Positions 1 through 9,700 of a DNA stretch of 64,000 nt are shown here, in pieces. The position numbers and the translations under genes were made by a program. Each line of letters begins with the position of its first letter. Positions within the stretch are counted from its first letter, which is position 1. The DNA comes from Henriciella marina DSM 19595. Its GTDB lineage: Bacteria > Pseudomonadota > Alphaproteobacteria > Caulobacterales > Hyphomonadaceae. Below the pieces are notes generated by a model, which saw only the letters and a list, made by a program, of their open reading frames with translations, did no database searches and had not been told where the DNA came from. The stretch is taken from assembly GCF_000376805.1 (NCBI RefSeq), contig NZ_AQXT01000002.1, forward strand, positions 1,302,001 to 1,366,000, in the 5' to 3' direction.

Positions 1-7
1 ACCAGTA

Positions 8-1642
8 TTGAAGGCCATTGCCGCCGCATCGGCGCTCGCACTTACACTGCCGCTCAGTGCGGTCGCCCATGATGACGCCCCGGCAAAAACCACGATCCCT
101 GAGGTGACGCCCGTGGTCGAGACCGCGCAGGGCAAGGTGCAGGGTTTCAAGGATAATGGCATCCAGGAATATCTCGGCCTGCGCTACGCCGCCCCGCCCA
201 TCGGCGAGCTGCGGTTCCAGCCGCCAGAGCCGCCTGAAAGCTGGGACGGTATCTATGACGCCACCCGCATGGGCGCCCCGGCCATGCAGATGTACACGCC
301 CAGCGGCACGCGCGTCACCGAGTTTACCCGCCAGATCCAGACCATCTTCCCGACCGATGGCGAAACCAAGATCGACAATGAGGACGCCCTCTTCCTGAAT
401 GTCTGGACGCCCGGCGCAGACGAGGAAAAACGCCCTGTCATGGTCTGGTTTCATGGCGGCGGTTACGCCTATGGCTCCGGCAACTGGCCTGCCTATGACG
501 GGCGCAACCTGGCTGAGAAAGGCGATGTTGTCGTCGTCACGGTGAACCACCGCCTCAACGCCTTTGGCTATATGTATCTGGCTGACCGGTTCGGCGACGA
601 TTTCGCCAAGTCCGGCAACCTCGGCAACCTCGACCTCATCGCCTCGCTTGAATGGGTTGAAGAGAACATCGAGGCGTTTGGCGGCGATCCGGACAATGTC
701 ACCATCATGGGCGAGAGCGGCGGCGGCTCGAAAGTATCCCACCTGATGGCGACCCCGGCGGCCGACGGCCTCTTCGACAAGGCCATCGTGCAATCGGGGC
801 CCGGTGTCACGGCCGTCAGCATCGAAGATGCGATCAAGACCGCCGACGCCGTGCTCGATCAGGCCGGGATCGAGACGGCCGAGGACCTGATGACCATACC
901 GGCAGATGATCTGCTACAGGCCGCCTTCCGCGCGCAGGAAGAAATGGGCGGCATTTTTGCTGGCCGGCTGGAACTTCGCCCCGTCGCTGACGGTGTCGTC
1001 CTGCCCGGCGACCCGTTCCTGCCGAGCGCCCCTGAACAGTCGAGCGATGTGCCGCTCATGATTGGCTGGAACAAGGATGAGATGACGCTCTTCGTGGCCT
1101 CGCAGCCATGGTTCGGCATGCTGACCGACGGCATGCTGGACGCCATGGCGAGCAGTTTCGGAGAAGCGGGCCCTGCCCTGGTTGAGAACTATCGGGGCCT
1201 CCTCGGCGAAGATGCGACACCAACAGATGTGGCCGTGCGCGCCATGGGCACGCGCTTCATTCAGGGCTCCTATATCATCGCCGACCAGAAAGCCCGCCAG
1301 GAAGATGCACCGGTCTACATGTACCGCCTCACCTATGAGACGCCGGTCAGCGGCGGCATCCTGAAAACCCCGCACACGCTCGAAATCCCCTTCATGTTCG
1401 ACAATGTCGAGGAGTCCCGCGTCCTCGTCGGCCCGGGCGCCGCGCCGGTCCAGCTCGGCGAGATGATGTCCGACGCCTGGATCAGCTTCGCCCGAACCGG
1501 CACCCCCACCTCAGACCTCTTGCCCGACTGGCAGCCCTACTCGCTAGAGGACCGCATGGTCATGGAATTCAACGTGGAGCCTGAAATGGTCAGCGACCCG
1601 GAAAAAGGCGCGCGTGAGATTCTGTCAGTTAGCGGGGAGTAG
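8..1642 (+). CDS. Secreted type-B carboxylesterase (left edge of window)
   Basis: This is a carboxylesterase/cholinesterase-family serine hydrolase of about 544 residues, close to full length. The catalytic machinery is visible: oxyanion-hole HGGGY at residue 149, nucleophile Ser237 in GESGGG, acid Glu358 in NKDE, and His456 in KTPHTLEIPF. The N-terminus (MKAIAAASALALTLPL then SAVAHDD) is a plausible Sec signal peptide, so the enzyme probably acts in the periplasm or outside on carboxylic esters; the substrate cannot be read from sequence. The TTG at position 8 gives a normal signal peptide, but only seven bases lie upstream, so the true start could be outside the window. It converges on the next operon across a palindromic repeat. 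Confidence 0.88.
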   Translation: MKAIAAASALALTLPLSAVAHDDAPAKTTIPEVTPVVETAQGKVQGFKDNGIQEYLGLRYAAPPIGELRFQPPEPPESWDGIYDATRMGAPAMQMYTPSGTRVTEFTRQIQTIFPTDGETKIDNEDALFLNVWTPGADEEKRPVMVWFHGGGYAYGSGNWPAYDGRNLAEKGDVVVVTVNHRLNAFGYMYLADRFGDDFAKSGNLGNLDLIASLEWVEENIEAFGGDPDNVTIMGESGGGSKVSHLMATPAADGLFDKAIVQSGPGVTAVSIEDAIKTADAVLDQAGIETAEDLMTIPADDLLQAAFRAQEEMGGIFAGRLELRPVADGVVLPGDPFLPSAPEQSSDVPLMIGWNKDEMTLFVASQPWFGMLTDGMLDAMASSFGEAGPALVENYRGLLGEDATPTDVAVRAMGTRFIQGSYIIADQKARQEDAPVYMYRLTYETPVSGGILKTPHTLEIPFMFDNVEESRVLVGPGAAPVQLGEMMSDAWISFARTGTPTSDLLPDWQPYSLEDRMVMEFNVEPEMVSDPEKGAREILSVSGE

Positions 1643-1646
1643 CGCG

Positions 1647-1718
1647 TCATCCTTTGCCAGGCTCAGGATGAGGTTGCGAAGGTACACGGCGCTCATCCTG
1701 AGCGAAGTCGAAGGACGA
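1647..1718. repeat. REP-like imperfect inverted repeat between convergent genes
   Basis: Two arms of about 27 nt (1647-1672 and 1692-1718) are near-complementary. Both contain the exact core CTCAGGATGAG or its complement, and the outer parts match imperfectly with a one-base indel. The sequence style (CATCCT...CTCAGGATGAG) resembles small dispersed palindromes common between genes in alphaproteobacteria. It fills the gap between two convergent genes and may also act as a terminator, though there is no T-run. I saw no second copy in this window. Confidence 0.6.
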
Positions 1719-1753
1719 GCGCCGACACACCTTTCGGAGCTCCTGAATTGTGC

Positions 1754-2935
1754 TTAAGCCGATGCCTTGAAAACCGGCCAGGTCTCTGTGATCTGGCCGT
1801 TTTCGTAGACGGCGATATCGCCAAATTGCAGGAAGACCGCTTCTGACTGGGTGGGCCGGAAGAAGACGAAATCGTCGGGCTGGAGCGTCATATCGGCCGG
1901 GCCGGTCAGCATCTGCTGGTTGCTGGAGCGGCCGTACTTCTCGTTCACTTCGATGGCCTCGGGCCAGACCGGTTTTGCCATCCAGTTGCCACCAAAAGTG
2001 TAGACCGTCTTTGTGTGGCCTTCTGGCACCTCAGGCTCGCGGCCCGGCAGGAAATCGAAGCCGGCCACATTGATCCCGTCGATCACTTTGAGGGCCGGCG
2101 CGGCGATGAAGCTTGCCGGCACATGTTCGCTCAAGAGGTCGGTGTCGAAATCGGTGGGTTTGACCAGGACCGATCCGGCCGACACCTCATTCGCCATCTC
2201 CGTGTCTGTGTAGAGCCGGTAGGTCGGGCTGCCAGCCGTATTCAGGGTCAGATCGTGTACCGCCGAGACACCGCCCAGACACCCTGTGAGCACCTTCGCG
2301 GACTCGAAACTTTCCCGGGCAAAGTCCTGGGCTTTCCGCCGCAAATCATTCTTTTCGGGCATCTTCGCGATGTGCGGTTCATACCCCATCAGACCTCCGA
2401 ACCGCGCCCTGTTGGACGCTTTCAGTTTGTCCGCTGCATGTTTGAGGGTCTCGTCAGCTGAAAAGCCGCCCCTGTGAAGCCCGACATCCAGCTCGAAGAC
2501 GATATCGAGCTCAGTGGAAATTTCTTCGGCGAGATCCAGATATTGCGCCAGCCGCAGGGGCGTATCGACCAGCCATTGCACCTTTGCGTCGCTCGGCGCT
2601 TTTGCGTAAAAGGCGCGCGCCGCCGCGACGGGCATCGGCTTTCCAAGCAGCTGGCCCACATTCGGCATGGCGCGCGCAATCTCGATCAGCATTTCGAGGT
2701 TGAACGTCATCAGGCGGTCTGTGCCGGTCTTCTCGCGGATATGCTGAAGCAGCGGCAGGCTCGGCAGGGATTTGGCGACGATGCGGTAGCCCATCCCGTC
2801 TGGCAGATGGCCTTTGAATGTCTCTATGTTGGCATCGAGACGCGCCCGGTCGATGACCAGCGTCGGTTGCGCAATGCCAGCGGCGTTGAGCGCGCTTTGG
2901 AGCTTCTCGAAATAGGCCGCGTCAGAGGGGGTCAT
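1754..2935 (-). CDS. DSD1/D-threonine aldolase-like PLP enzyme (alanine racemase fold)
   Basis: The 393-residue protein has the N-terminal pattern of fold-III PLP enzymes: a TLVIDRARLDANI strand-helix followed by YRIVAKSLPS, where Lys55 is the expected Schiff-base lysine. The TIM-barrel part (FELDVGLHRGG) and the C-terminal half (FGGNWMAKP, DFVFFRPTQSEAVFLQFGD) fit the D-threonine aldolase/D-serine dehydratase-like group. Likely chemistry is cleavage or dehydration of a D-beta-hydroxy amino acid, but the substrate is not settled by sequence. Its ATG overlaps the stop of the upstream oxidase gene by four bases (ATGA), so the two are translationally coupled. It is probably cytoplasmic, as no signal peptide is seen. 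Confidence 0.82.
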   Translation of the reverse strand: MTPSDAAYFEKLQSALNAAGIAQPTLVIDRARLDANIETFKGHLPDGMGYRIVAKSLPSLPLLQHIREKTGTDRLMTFNLEMLIEIARAMPNVGQLLGKPMPVAAARAFYAKAPSDAKVQWLVDTPLRLAQYLDLAEEISTELDIVFELDVGLHRGGFSADETLKHAADKLKASNRARFGGLMGYEPHIAKMPEKNDLRRKAQDFARESFESAKVLTGCLGGVSAVHDLTLNTAGSPTYRLYTDTEMANEVSAGSVLVKPTDFDTDLLSEHVPASFIAAPALKVIDGINVAGFDFLPGREPEVPEGHTKTVYTFGGNWMAKPVWPEAIEVNEKYGRSSNQQMLTGPADMTLQPDDFVFFRPTQSEAVFLQFGDIAVYENGQITETWPVFKASA

Positions 2936-4233
2936 TCTGCCTCCGGCGCGAAGAGCGATTTGATGTACGGCGTCATGAAACGGCCTTTCGGGTCGACGCG
3001 GCGGCGGACCTCGCAGAAGCGGGCAAAATCCGGATAGAGGGCTTGCAACTCATCATGACCGAGGCTGTGCAGCTTACCCCAGTGTGGCCGCCCCCCTGCC
3101 CGCCTGAAAATCGGCTCAATGTCTGAAAAGAAGAAGTCATAGGCATCTTCAGCAAACGCATGGACGGCGATGGAAATCCGGCCCTCGCCATTGAACGGGC
3201 TGAGCCAGATATCGTCGCCTGCGGACTTGCGCACTTCGATGGGGAAGAAAACGTCCGGACGTTCGCGTTCGATGTAATCGATGACCTCTTTCAGGACGCC
3301 CAGCGCGGCATCGGCTGGCAGGTGATATTCCATTTCGTTGAAGGGGACATTCCGCTCGCTGGCGAGCAATTGCCAGCTATTGCCGATGACATCCTCACCC
3401 TCGAAATTCGAGAACGCCCGCTCAAGGAACTGGCGCCTGGAGGCAATGTCGTCCGGGGCATAGTCGCGGGCGCGTTTCAGGCCGAGGACGGCGTCATCAT
3501 CGTCGGCGTCCGCGCGCTCAGTTGCGCGGGCATCGGTCTCTTCATGTGCGATCGAGATGCCGTAGCCAGAGAACGGCACGTAGAAAAACTCATAATTTCT
3601 AAGGGTCTGCCAGCGCTTCATCGCCTTGGACAGAAGCTCATCCAGCGGTTCGGCCCATGTCGTGCGGTGGAGCCTGTAGGCGTCGACCAGCTGAATTTCC
3701 GCCTCCACCAGCACGCCAATTGCGCCAAGCGAGACGCGGCAAGCTTCGAAAATATCCCGGTCCTGATCACGCGAAACCGTCAGGAGATCGCCATTGGCCG
3801 TCATCACTTTGAAGGCCGTCGTCTCAGCTGAGAGGCAGGCGAGGGTTTCGCCCGTGCCATGGGTCGCTGTGGAAATGGCGCCCGCCAGCGATTGAACATT
3901 GATATCGCCGAGGTTTCTGAAAGCGAGCCCGTGTTTCTCAAGCTCGGGCGACAGGTCCTTCAAACGGGCCCCGGCATTCACCCAGGCGCGCTTGGTCGTG
4001 GGATCAACCGAATGAACCAGCCCCATCCTGTCCAGCTTCAGCAACGTCCCGTCCGTCGCCGCGACAGGGGTAAACGAATGGCCAGCCCCAACGACCCGTA
4101 TCGGGCCGGGAGCTGTTTTCACGATATCTTTCAAAGCGTCAGGCGTTGAAGGCTCATGGATGACGGCTGGCTTTGCCGTCTGATTGCCAGACCAGTTGGT
4201 CCAGCGTTCCCCTGTCTTCACTGTGTCCGGCAT
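2932..4233 (-). CDS. FAD-linked oxidase, D-arabinono-1,4-lactone oxidase type
   Basis: This 433-residue protein has a FAD-binding PCMH domain at the N-terminus (RVVGAGHSFTPVAATDG, with His52 at the position often carrying covalent FAD, then ATHGTG) and a C-terminal ALO-type domain ending in the HWGKLH signature. Family members oxidise sugar lactones or polyols such as arabinono-lactone, gulono-lactone or alditols using O2 or another acceptor. The start is placed at 4233 because a strong GGAGG lies nine bases upstream in the transcript; an in-frame upstream extension lacks family similarity. It is first in a two-gene operon with the PLP enzyme, suggesting an oxidise-then-cleave pathway for a hydroxylated small molecule (inference). 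Confidence 0.85.
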   Translation of the reverse strand: MPDTVKTGERWTNWSGNQTAKPAVIHEPSTPDALKDIVKTAPGPIRVVGAGHSFTPVAATDGTLLKLDRMGLVHSVDPTTKRAWVNAGARLKDLSPELEKHGLAFRNLGDINVQSLAGAISTATHGTGETLACLSAETTAFKVMTANGDLLTVSRDQDRDIFEACRVSLGAIGVLVEAEIQLVDAYRLHRTTWAEPLDELLSKAMKRWQTLRNYEFFYVPFSGYGISIAHEETDARATERADADDDDAVLGLKRARDYAPDDIASRRQFLERAFSNFEGEDVIGNSWQLLASERNVPFNEMEYHLPADAALGVLKEVIDYIERERPDVFFPIEVRKSAGDDIWLSPFNGEGRISIAVHAFAEDAYDFFFSDIEPIFRRAGGRPHWGKLHSLGHDELQALYPDFARFCEVRRRVDPKGRFMTPYIKSLFAPEAE

Positions 4234-4357
4234 GCCGTTCGTCCTCCACCTCCAAACAGACCATAGTTTCGCAAGCGCTGGCAACGGTCAGATGGATTTC
4301 GGGCTTTCCGGTTTTCTGGAATTCCACCGAAGGATGCGCGCAGAAGGCGCCTCTCGC

Positions 4358-4389
4358 TTGACTCTTTGGCCTGAGAACAAAATAAGAAC
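4358..4389 (+). promoter_or_regulatory. SOS promoter with LexA box for the mutasome operon
   Basis: TTGACT (4358-4363), a 17-nt spacer and AATAAG (4381-4386) form a fair sigma-70 promoter. The alphaproteobacterial LexA site GAAC-N7-GAAC occupies 4375-4389 and covers the -10 element. The box ends two bases before the imuA ATG, so transcription would start at or next to the start codon. Family knowledge: imuA-imuB-dnaE2 operons are LexA-controlled in alphaproteobacteria. Confidence 0.85.
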
Positions 4390-4391
4390 AT

Positions 4392-5135
4392 ATGGAGTCC
4401 ACAGCCCTAGATATCCCCGGCGTCTTCCGGCTTGGCGAGACGCGTAGAAAGCCCGACCCCGGCTTTCCGCTGAACCTTGGCCGCGAAGGCGTGCATGAGA
4501 TCTGCGAGGCGTCTCATGGCGACATGGCGGCGATGACAGGCTTTGCCTTGGCTGCCGCGCGCCCGCCAGCCGGGGCTGTGTTCTGGGTTCGCCAGTTCGG
4601 TTTGTCACGCGAACACGGGCAGCTGCTGCATGCCGGGCTGGAGACGGTCGCCCGCCCTCCTGCGGGCCTTCTCTCGGTGGAAACCCGCAAGACAAGCGAT
4701 GCGCTCTGGGCGAGCGAGGAAGCCATCTGTTCAGGCGCTGTCGGCCTGGTCATCGCCGAGATTGAGAGCCTGGACTTTACCGCATCGCGGCGGCTGACCC
4801 TTGCGGCCAGTCGTCATGGCATCCCGCTCATCCTGCTTCTGCCATGGCGCCGGGATGGCAGCAGCGCCGCCACAGCCCGCTGGCGTGTGACCTCCCGCCC
4901 ATCCGCCCCAAATGCCTTCGACGCCCGCGCGCCGGGCGCCAGCCGCTGGCAGGCCGTCCTGGAGAAGTCCCGGCAGGCACCGCAGATGGCGGGGCACGTC
5001 TTCAACATCGAGCTCGACCATGAAACGCTATCTCTCCGTGTGGTTTCCGGGCTGGCCGCTCACGCGCCTTCGCCGCGCGCGGCGCCAGCCGACATCGACA
5101 TCCGTGACGCCCCGCCCCGGCAGCAAACAGGTTGA
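4392..5135 (+). CDS. imuA: ImuA, mutasome accessory protein
   Basis: The 247-residue protein matches ImuA (RecA/SulA-like) in length, in the core LGREGVHEICEASHGD, FWVRQFGLSREHGQLLHAG and GLVIAEIESLDFTASRRLTLAA segments, and in being followed by imuB and dnaE2. ImuA is needed with ImuB and ImuC for damage-induced mutagenesis and is thought to work at stalled forks through RecA contacts. The ATG at 4392 sits two bases after the LexA box with no Shine-Dalgarno, implying a leaderless or nearly leaderless message. The last ~39 codons overlap imuB in another frame. Confidence 0.9.
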   Translation: MESTALDIPGVFRLGETRRKPDPGFPLNLGREGVHEICEASHGDMAAMTGFALAAARPPAGAVFWVRQFGLSREHGQLLHAGLETVARPPAGLLSVETRKTSDALWASEEAICSGAVGLVIAEIESLDFTASRRLTLAASRHGIPLILLLPWRRDGSSAATARWRVTSRPSAPNAFDARAPGASRWQAVLEKSRQAPQMAGHVFNIELDHETLSLRVVSGLAAHAPSPRAAPADIDIRDAPPRQQTG

Positions 5136-6744
5136 GCCCGCCCGCAAGCCCTTCGTCCTGGTCGAGGATGGCCCGCATGGGCTGCGCGTCGCTGCGGCGA
5201 ATGCCTCGGCGCGCACGCTTGGCATATCGGCTGGCCTTGGCTTTACCGATGCGCGCGCCCGCTGCCCGGACCTCCTGCACGAGGATATCGACCGGCAGGC
5301 CGACCAGACCGCCCTGCAGCGGATCGGCGACTGGATGGTGCGCCTCTCTCCTGTCGTCGCGCTTGACGGCTATGACGGGCTGATGGTCGAGACCACAGGG
5401 TGCGATCACCTGCATGGCGGCGAAGCGAAGATGATGAAGGCCGTAGCCGGCCTGCTTGAGCGCAATGCCATTCCGCATACGCTTGGCCTTGCGAGCACGC
5501 CGGGCGCTGCCAGTGCCCTCGCGCGGGCACGGCCCGGTCATATCCTTGCCGACGGCGAGGAAGCGGCCGACCTTGCCGACCTTCCGATCAGCGCCCTTCG
5601 CCTGTCGGCAGAGGCGGAAACCCTGCTCAAACGCTTCGGCCTTCGCAGGATCGGCCAGCTTTACGGCATAGACCGCAGGGCGCTGGGGCGGCGGTTTCAG
5701 TCGCGCGCGGCCGGTGATGCGGTCCTCCTCCGTCTCGATCAGGCGCTGGGCCTTCGCCGGGAACCGCTCACCCCGCTCACAGAGCCACCGTCACACATCA
5801 CCCGCCTGCCCTGCCCTGAACCGCTTCTTGCCATCGAGGGCGTCGAAGCCGGGCTGCAGCAGCTGGCAGACGCGCTTTGCGTCAAGCTAACCGATCAGGG
5901 ACAGGGCGCGCGTGCCTTTGCCTTTCATGCCTTTCGCGCAGATGGAGAGGTCAGCTCTATCTCGGTCACGCTCGCAAGACCGGTGCGGACCCCGAAACAC
6001 ATCCTGCGCCTGTTTTCAGAGAAGCTGGACAAGATCGACCCCGGCTTCGGCATCGACCTCATGATGCTGGAAGCCCGGCGTACCGGGGCGATGGATATCA
6101 GCGCGCCAGCCCTTTCCGGCGACCTTGCCGCCAGCGATACAGACCCCGTCCTTCTCTCGGCCCTTGCCGACCGGATCACCGCCAAGCTCGGTGAAGGCGC
6201 GGTAAGGATTACAGAGGCGCATGAAAGCCATTTGCCTGAACAGGCTGAACGCAAAGCGGCGTTTGATGGGGCGCTGCCAGCCCCTGCTGTCCCTCAGATC
6301 TCTCATGGGCCGCGCCCGATCCGTCTGATCGACCCACCTGAAGAGATAAAAGTCCTCGCCGAAGTGCCGGATGGTCCGCCCTTGCGCTTTATCTGGCGGC
6401 GGGTCCCGCATGCCGTGACGCGGGCGGATGGGCCAGAACGCCTTGCGCCTGAATGGTGGACATGGACAGCGCCCCCGCCGCCATCCGGCAGCCCTGAAGG
6501 GGTGGACCGCAAATGGCTCAACCCAAAGCTCGACCCGCGCGCGGACGCGGCCCTTATAAGTCGCATCCGCGCCGAACTTGAAATGGAGGACATTGGTGCG
6601 CCTGTCTCGAACCTGCCGCGGGCCCGCGACTATTACCGCATAGAAGACAGCGATGGGCGCCGCTTCTGGCTGTTCCGGCAGGGGCTCTATGAGGATGGAC
6701 GGGGCGGCGCGCCGCTCTGGTTCATGCATGGGCTGTTTGCATGA
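5020..6744 (+). CDS. imuB: ImuB, Y-family polymerase-like mutasome adaptor
   Basis: The 574-residue product begins MKRYLSVWFPGWPLTR, the conserved ImuB N-terminus. At the place where active Y-family polymerases carry the metal-binding DxD, it has FPGW, consistent with ImuB being a non-catalytic hub that links the beta clamp, ImuA and DnaE2. Palm, thumb (LLKRFGLRRIGQLYGI) and little-finger-like regions follow, and the C-terminus ends in YYRIEDSDGRRFWLFRQGLY, typical of the family. The start at 5020 lies inside imuA, giving a 116-nt overlap; a longer in-frame version would add 36 basic, unconserved residues. The stop overlaps the dnaE2 start as ATGA, indicating coupled translation. Confidence 0.92.
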   Translation: MKRYLSVWFPGWPLTRLRRARRQPTSTSVTPRPGSKQVEPARKPFVLVEDGPHGLRVAAANASARTLGISAGLGFTDARARCPDLLHEDIDRQADQTALQRIGDWMVRLSPVVALDGYDGLMVETTGCDHLHGGEAKMMKAVAGLLERNAIPHTLGLASTPGAASALARARPGHILADGEEAADLADLPISALRLSAEAETLLKRFGLRRIGQLYGIDRRALGRRFQSRAAGDAVLLRLDQALGLRREPLTPLTEPPSHITRLPCPEPLLAIEGVEAGLQQLADALCVKLTDQGQGARAFAFHAFRADGEVSSISVTLARPVRTPKHILRLFSEKLDKIDPGFGIDLMMLEARRTGAMDISAPALSGDLAASDTDPVLLSALADRITAKLGEGAVRITEAHESHLPEQAERKAAFDGALPAPAVPQISHGPRPIRLIDPPEEIKVLAEVPDGPPLRFIWRRVPHAVTRADGPERLAPEWWTWTAPPPPSGSPEGVDRKWLNPKLDPRADAALISRIRAELEMEDIGAPVSNLPRARDYYRIEDSDGRRFWLFRQGLYEDGRGGAPLWFMHGLFA

Positions 6745-9700
6745 CCGGTTACGCAGAACTCGCCGTTACGACGAACTTCTCTTTCCTGCGGGGCGCCAGC
6801 CATCCAGAAGAACTGGTCGCGCAGGCAAAGGGATTGGGGCTCACCGCGATTGGCATTGCAGACCGCAATACGCTGGCCGGCGTGGTCCGCGCCCATCTTG
6901 CGGCCCGGGACTATGAGATGCGCCTGCTTGTCGGGGCGCGCCTGATCACGACAGACGGGTTCGACCTCATCGCCTACCCGCAGGACCGGGACGCCTATGG
7001 GCGGCTTTCGCGGCTTCTTTCGGAAGGCAAGCTGCGGGCCGAAAAGGGCGCATGCCATATCACGCTTGAGGATGTGCTTGCCCATGCCGAGGGCATGGTT
7101 TTCATCGCCATGCCGCCGCTCTCTCCGGATGAGACCTACCGGCTGCGCCTTGAATGGCTGCGCACGCAATGGGGCGACCGGCTTTATCTTGGCGCGCGCT
7201 ATGGGTTTCAGGGCCAGAACCGTGAGCGGATTGCCCGGCTGGCAGACCTCGGTTTCAAGGCAGGCGGTGTGCCCATCGTGGCCGTCAATGATGTGCTTTA
7301 CCATGCCGCTGAGCGCCGCCCGCTACAGGATGTCGTGACCTGTATCCGCGAGCACTGCACCGTTGATGAGGCGGGCTTCCGGCTGGAAGCCAATGCCGAA
7401 CGCCACCTCAAGCCGGCTGAAGAAATGGTGCGGCTTTTCAAGGGGTTCGAGCCTGCTCTTCGCAGGACACAGGAGATTGCCGATCGCTGTCCATTTTCAC
7501 TGGATGAGCTTGCTTACGAGTATCCTGACGAACCCGTCCCGCCCGGAACGACGCCTCAGGAGCATATCGAGAAACTGGCCTGGGAGGGGGCCGCCTGGCG
7601 GTATCCTGGCGGTGTTCCAGACAAGGTATCGGCGGCCATCAGGAAAGAGCTGACCCTGATCGGTGAGCTTAATTACGCACCCTACTTCCTGACGGTCCAT
7701 GACATCGTCGCCTGGGCAAAAGACAAGGGCATTCTCTGTCAGGGGCGCGGCTCGGCGGCCAATTCGGCAGTCTGTTACTGTCTTGGCATCACCAGCGTCG
7801 ATCCGTCGGTGACCAGCCTTCTTTTCGAGCGCTTCCTGACCAAGGAAAGGAAAGAGCCGCCGGACATCGATGTCGATTTCGAGCATGAGCGGCGCGAGGA
7901 AGTCATCCAGTATGTCTATCGCCGCTATGGCCGCCACAAGGCCGCGCTGACGGCGACCGTGATCTCCTATCGTCCGCGCTCTGCCGTGCGCGAAGTGTGC
8001 AAGGCGCTTGGCCTGTCGCAGGATATCGCCTCGGCGCTGGCGGGGACTGTCTGGGGCAGTTTCGGATCGGACGTGAAGGAAAAGCAGATCCGGCAGGCGG
8101 GCCTAGACCCCACCAATCCGGTGGTGCGCCGCGCGGTCCAGCTGACCCGCCAGCTGATCGGGTTTCCGCGTCACCTCTCACAGCATGTCGGCGGCTTTGT
8201 CCTGACGCGCGGGCCGCTGGTCGAGACCGTGCCCATCGGCAATGCGGCCATGGATGAGCGCACCTTCATCGAGTGGGACAAGGACGACATCAGCGCCTTG
8301 GGCATCATGAAGGTGGATGTTCTGGCGCTTGGCATGCTGACCTGTATCCGCAAGGCGTTCGACCTGCTGCGCCTTCACAAGGGGCTCGACTATTCGCTGG
8401 CGACCGTCCCGCAGGAGGATGAGGCGACCTATGACATGCTCTGCAAGGGCGACAGCCTTGGGGTCTTCCAGGTGGAGAGCCGGGCGCAGATGAACATGCT
8501 GCCGCGCCTTCGCCCGCGGGTCTTCTATGACCTTGTCATCGAGGTCGCCATTGTCCGGCCGGGGCCGATACAGGGCGATATGGTCCACCCTTATCTGCGC
8601 CGCCGCAACGGACAGGAGACGGTGACCTATCCATCGCCCTCCCCGAGGCATGGCCCGGCCAATGAGCTGGAAACCATCCTGAAGCGAACCAATGGGGTGC
8701 CACTCTTTCAGGAACAGGCCATGCAGATCGCCATGGATGCGGCGAAATTCTCTGCCGACGAAGCCAATGGCCTGCGCCGGGCGATGGCGACGTTCAGGAA
8801 GGTCGGGACGATCCAGAACTATGAAGAACTGATGGTCGAACGCATGGTCGCGCGCGGCTATGAGAGAACCTTTGCCCAGCGCTGTTTCGATCAGGTGAAG
8901 GGGTTTGGCGAGTATGGCTTTCCTGAAAGCCATGCAGCCTCATTCGCGCTTCTGGTCTATGTCTCGTCCTGGCTGAAATGCCATCACCCGGATATCTTCT
9001 GCGCGGCCCTTCTGAACAGTCAGCCAATGGGCTTCTATGCCCCTGCGCAAATCGTTCGGTGCGCGCGTGAGCATGGTGTTGAGGTGCGCGAAGCGGATGT
9101 GAACCTGTCGGACTGGGATAATACGCTGGAGCCTGCGGAAGATGCCTCCCTCGCGGTGCGCCTTGGTTTTCGTCAGATCGACGGGCTTCGCGAGGATGAG
9201 ATGGAAGCCATGATGGAAGTGCGCGGCGGCGGCTTCGAGCAACCTGAAGATATCCGCCGCCGCACAGGCATCACGCGCCGCGCAATGGAGGTGCTGGCGG
9301 CGGCGGATGCTTTCCGCTCCATGGGCCTCGACAGACGCGAAGCGCTCTGGGCCACGCGCGGGGAAGCGGCTGGCAAGACCCTGCCGCTCTTTGCAGCGGC
9401 CGACACCGCCGAACAGGGCGGCGAGGCGGCAACGCGCCTGCCCGAGATGCCCGCTTCGGAGCATGTGCTTCAGGATTATCAGACCACCCGGCTGTCGCTC
9501 AAAGCCCACCCCATGTCTTTCCTGCGCGAGCATTATGCGTCCATGCGGACGCTCAGCACGCGTGAGGCCTTGAACCTCCCGAACGGGGCGCGCGCACAGA
9601 CGGCCGGGATTGTCCTTGTGCGACAACGCCCCGGGTCTGCGAGCGGTGTCTGCTTCATCACGATCGAGGATGAGACAGGCGTTGCAAACCTCGTCGTCTG

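Noticed and set aside
3160-3831. Open frame of 223 codons on the + strand within the FAD oxidase gene, and similar long antisense frames elsewhere (for example 914-1375, 32485-33378, 52368-53402)
   Set aside because: High-GC shadow frames opposite clearly conserved genes, without family motifs or ribosome-binding sites.
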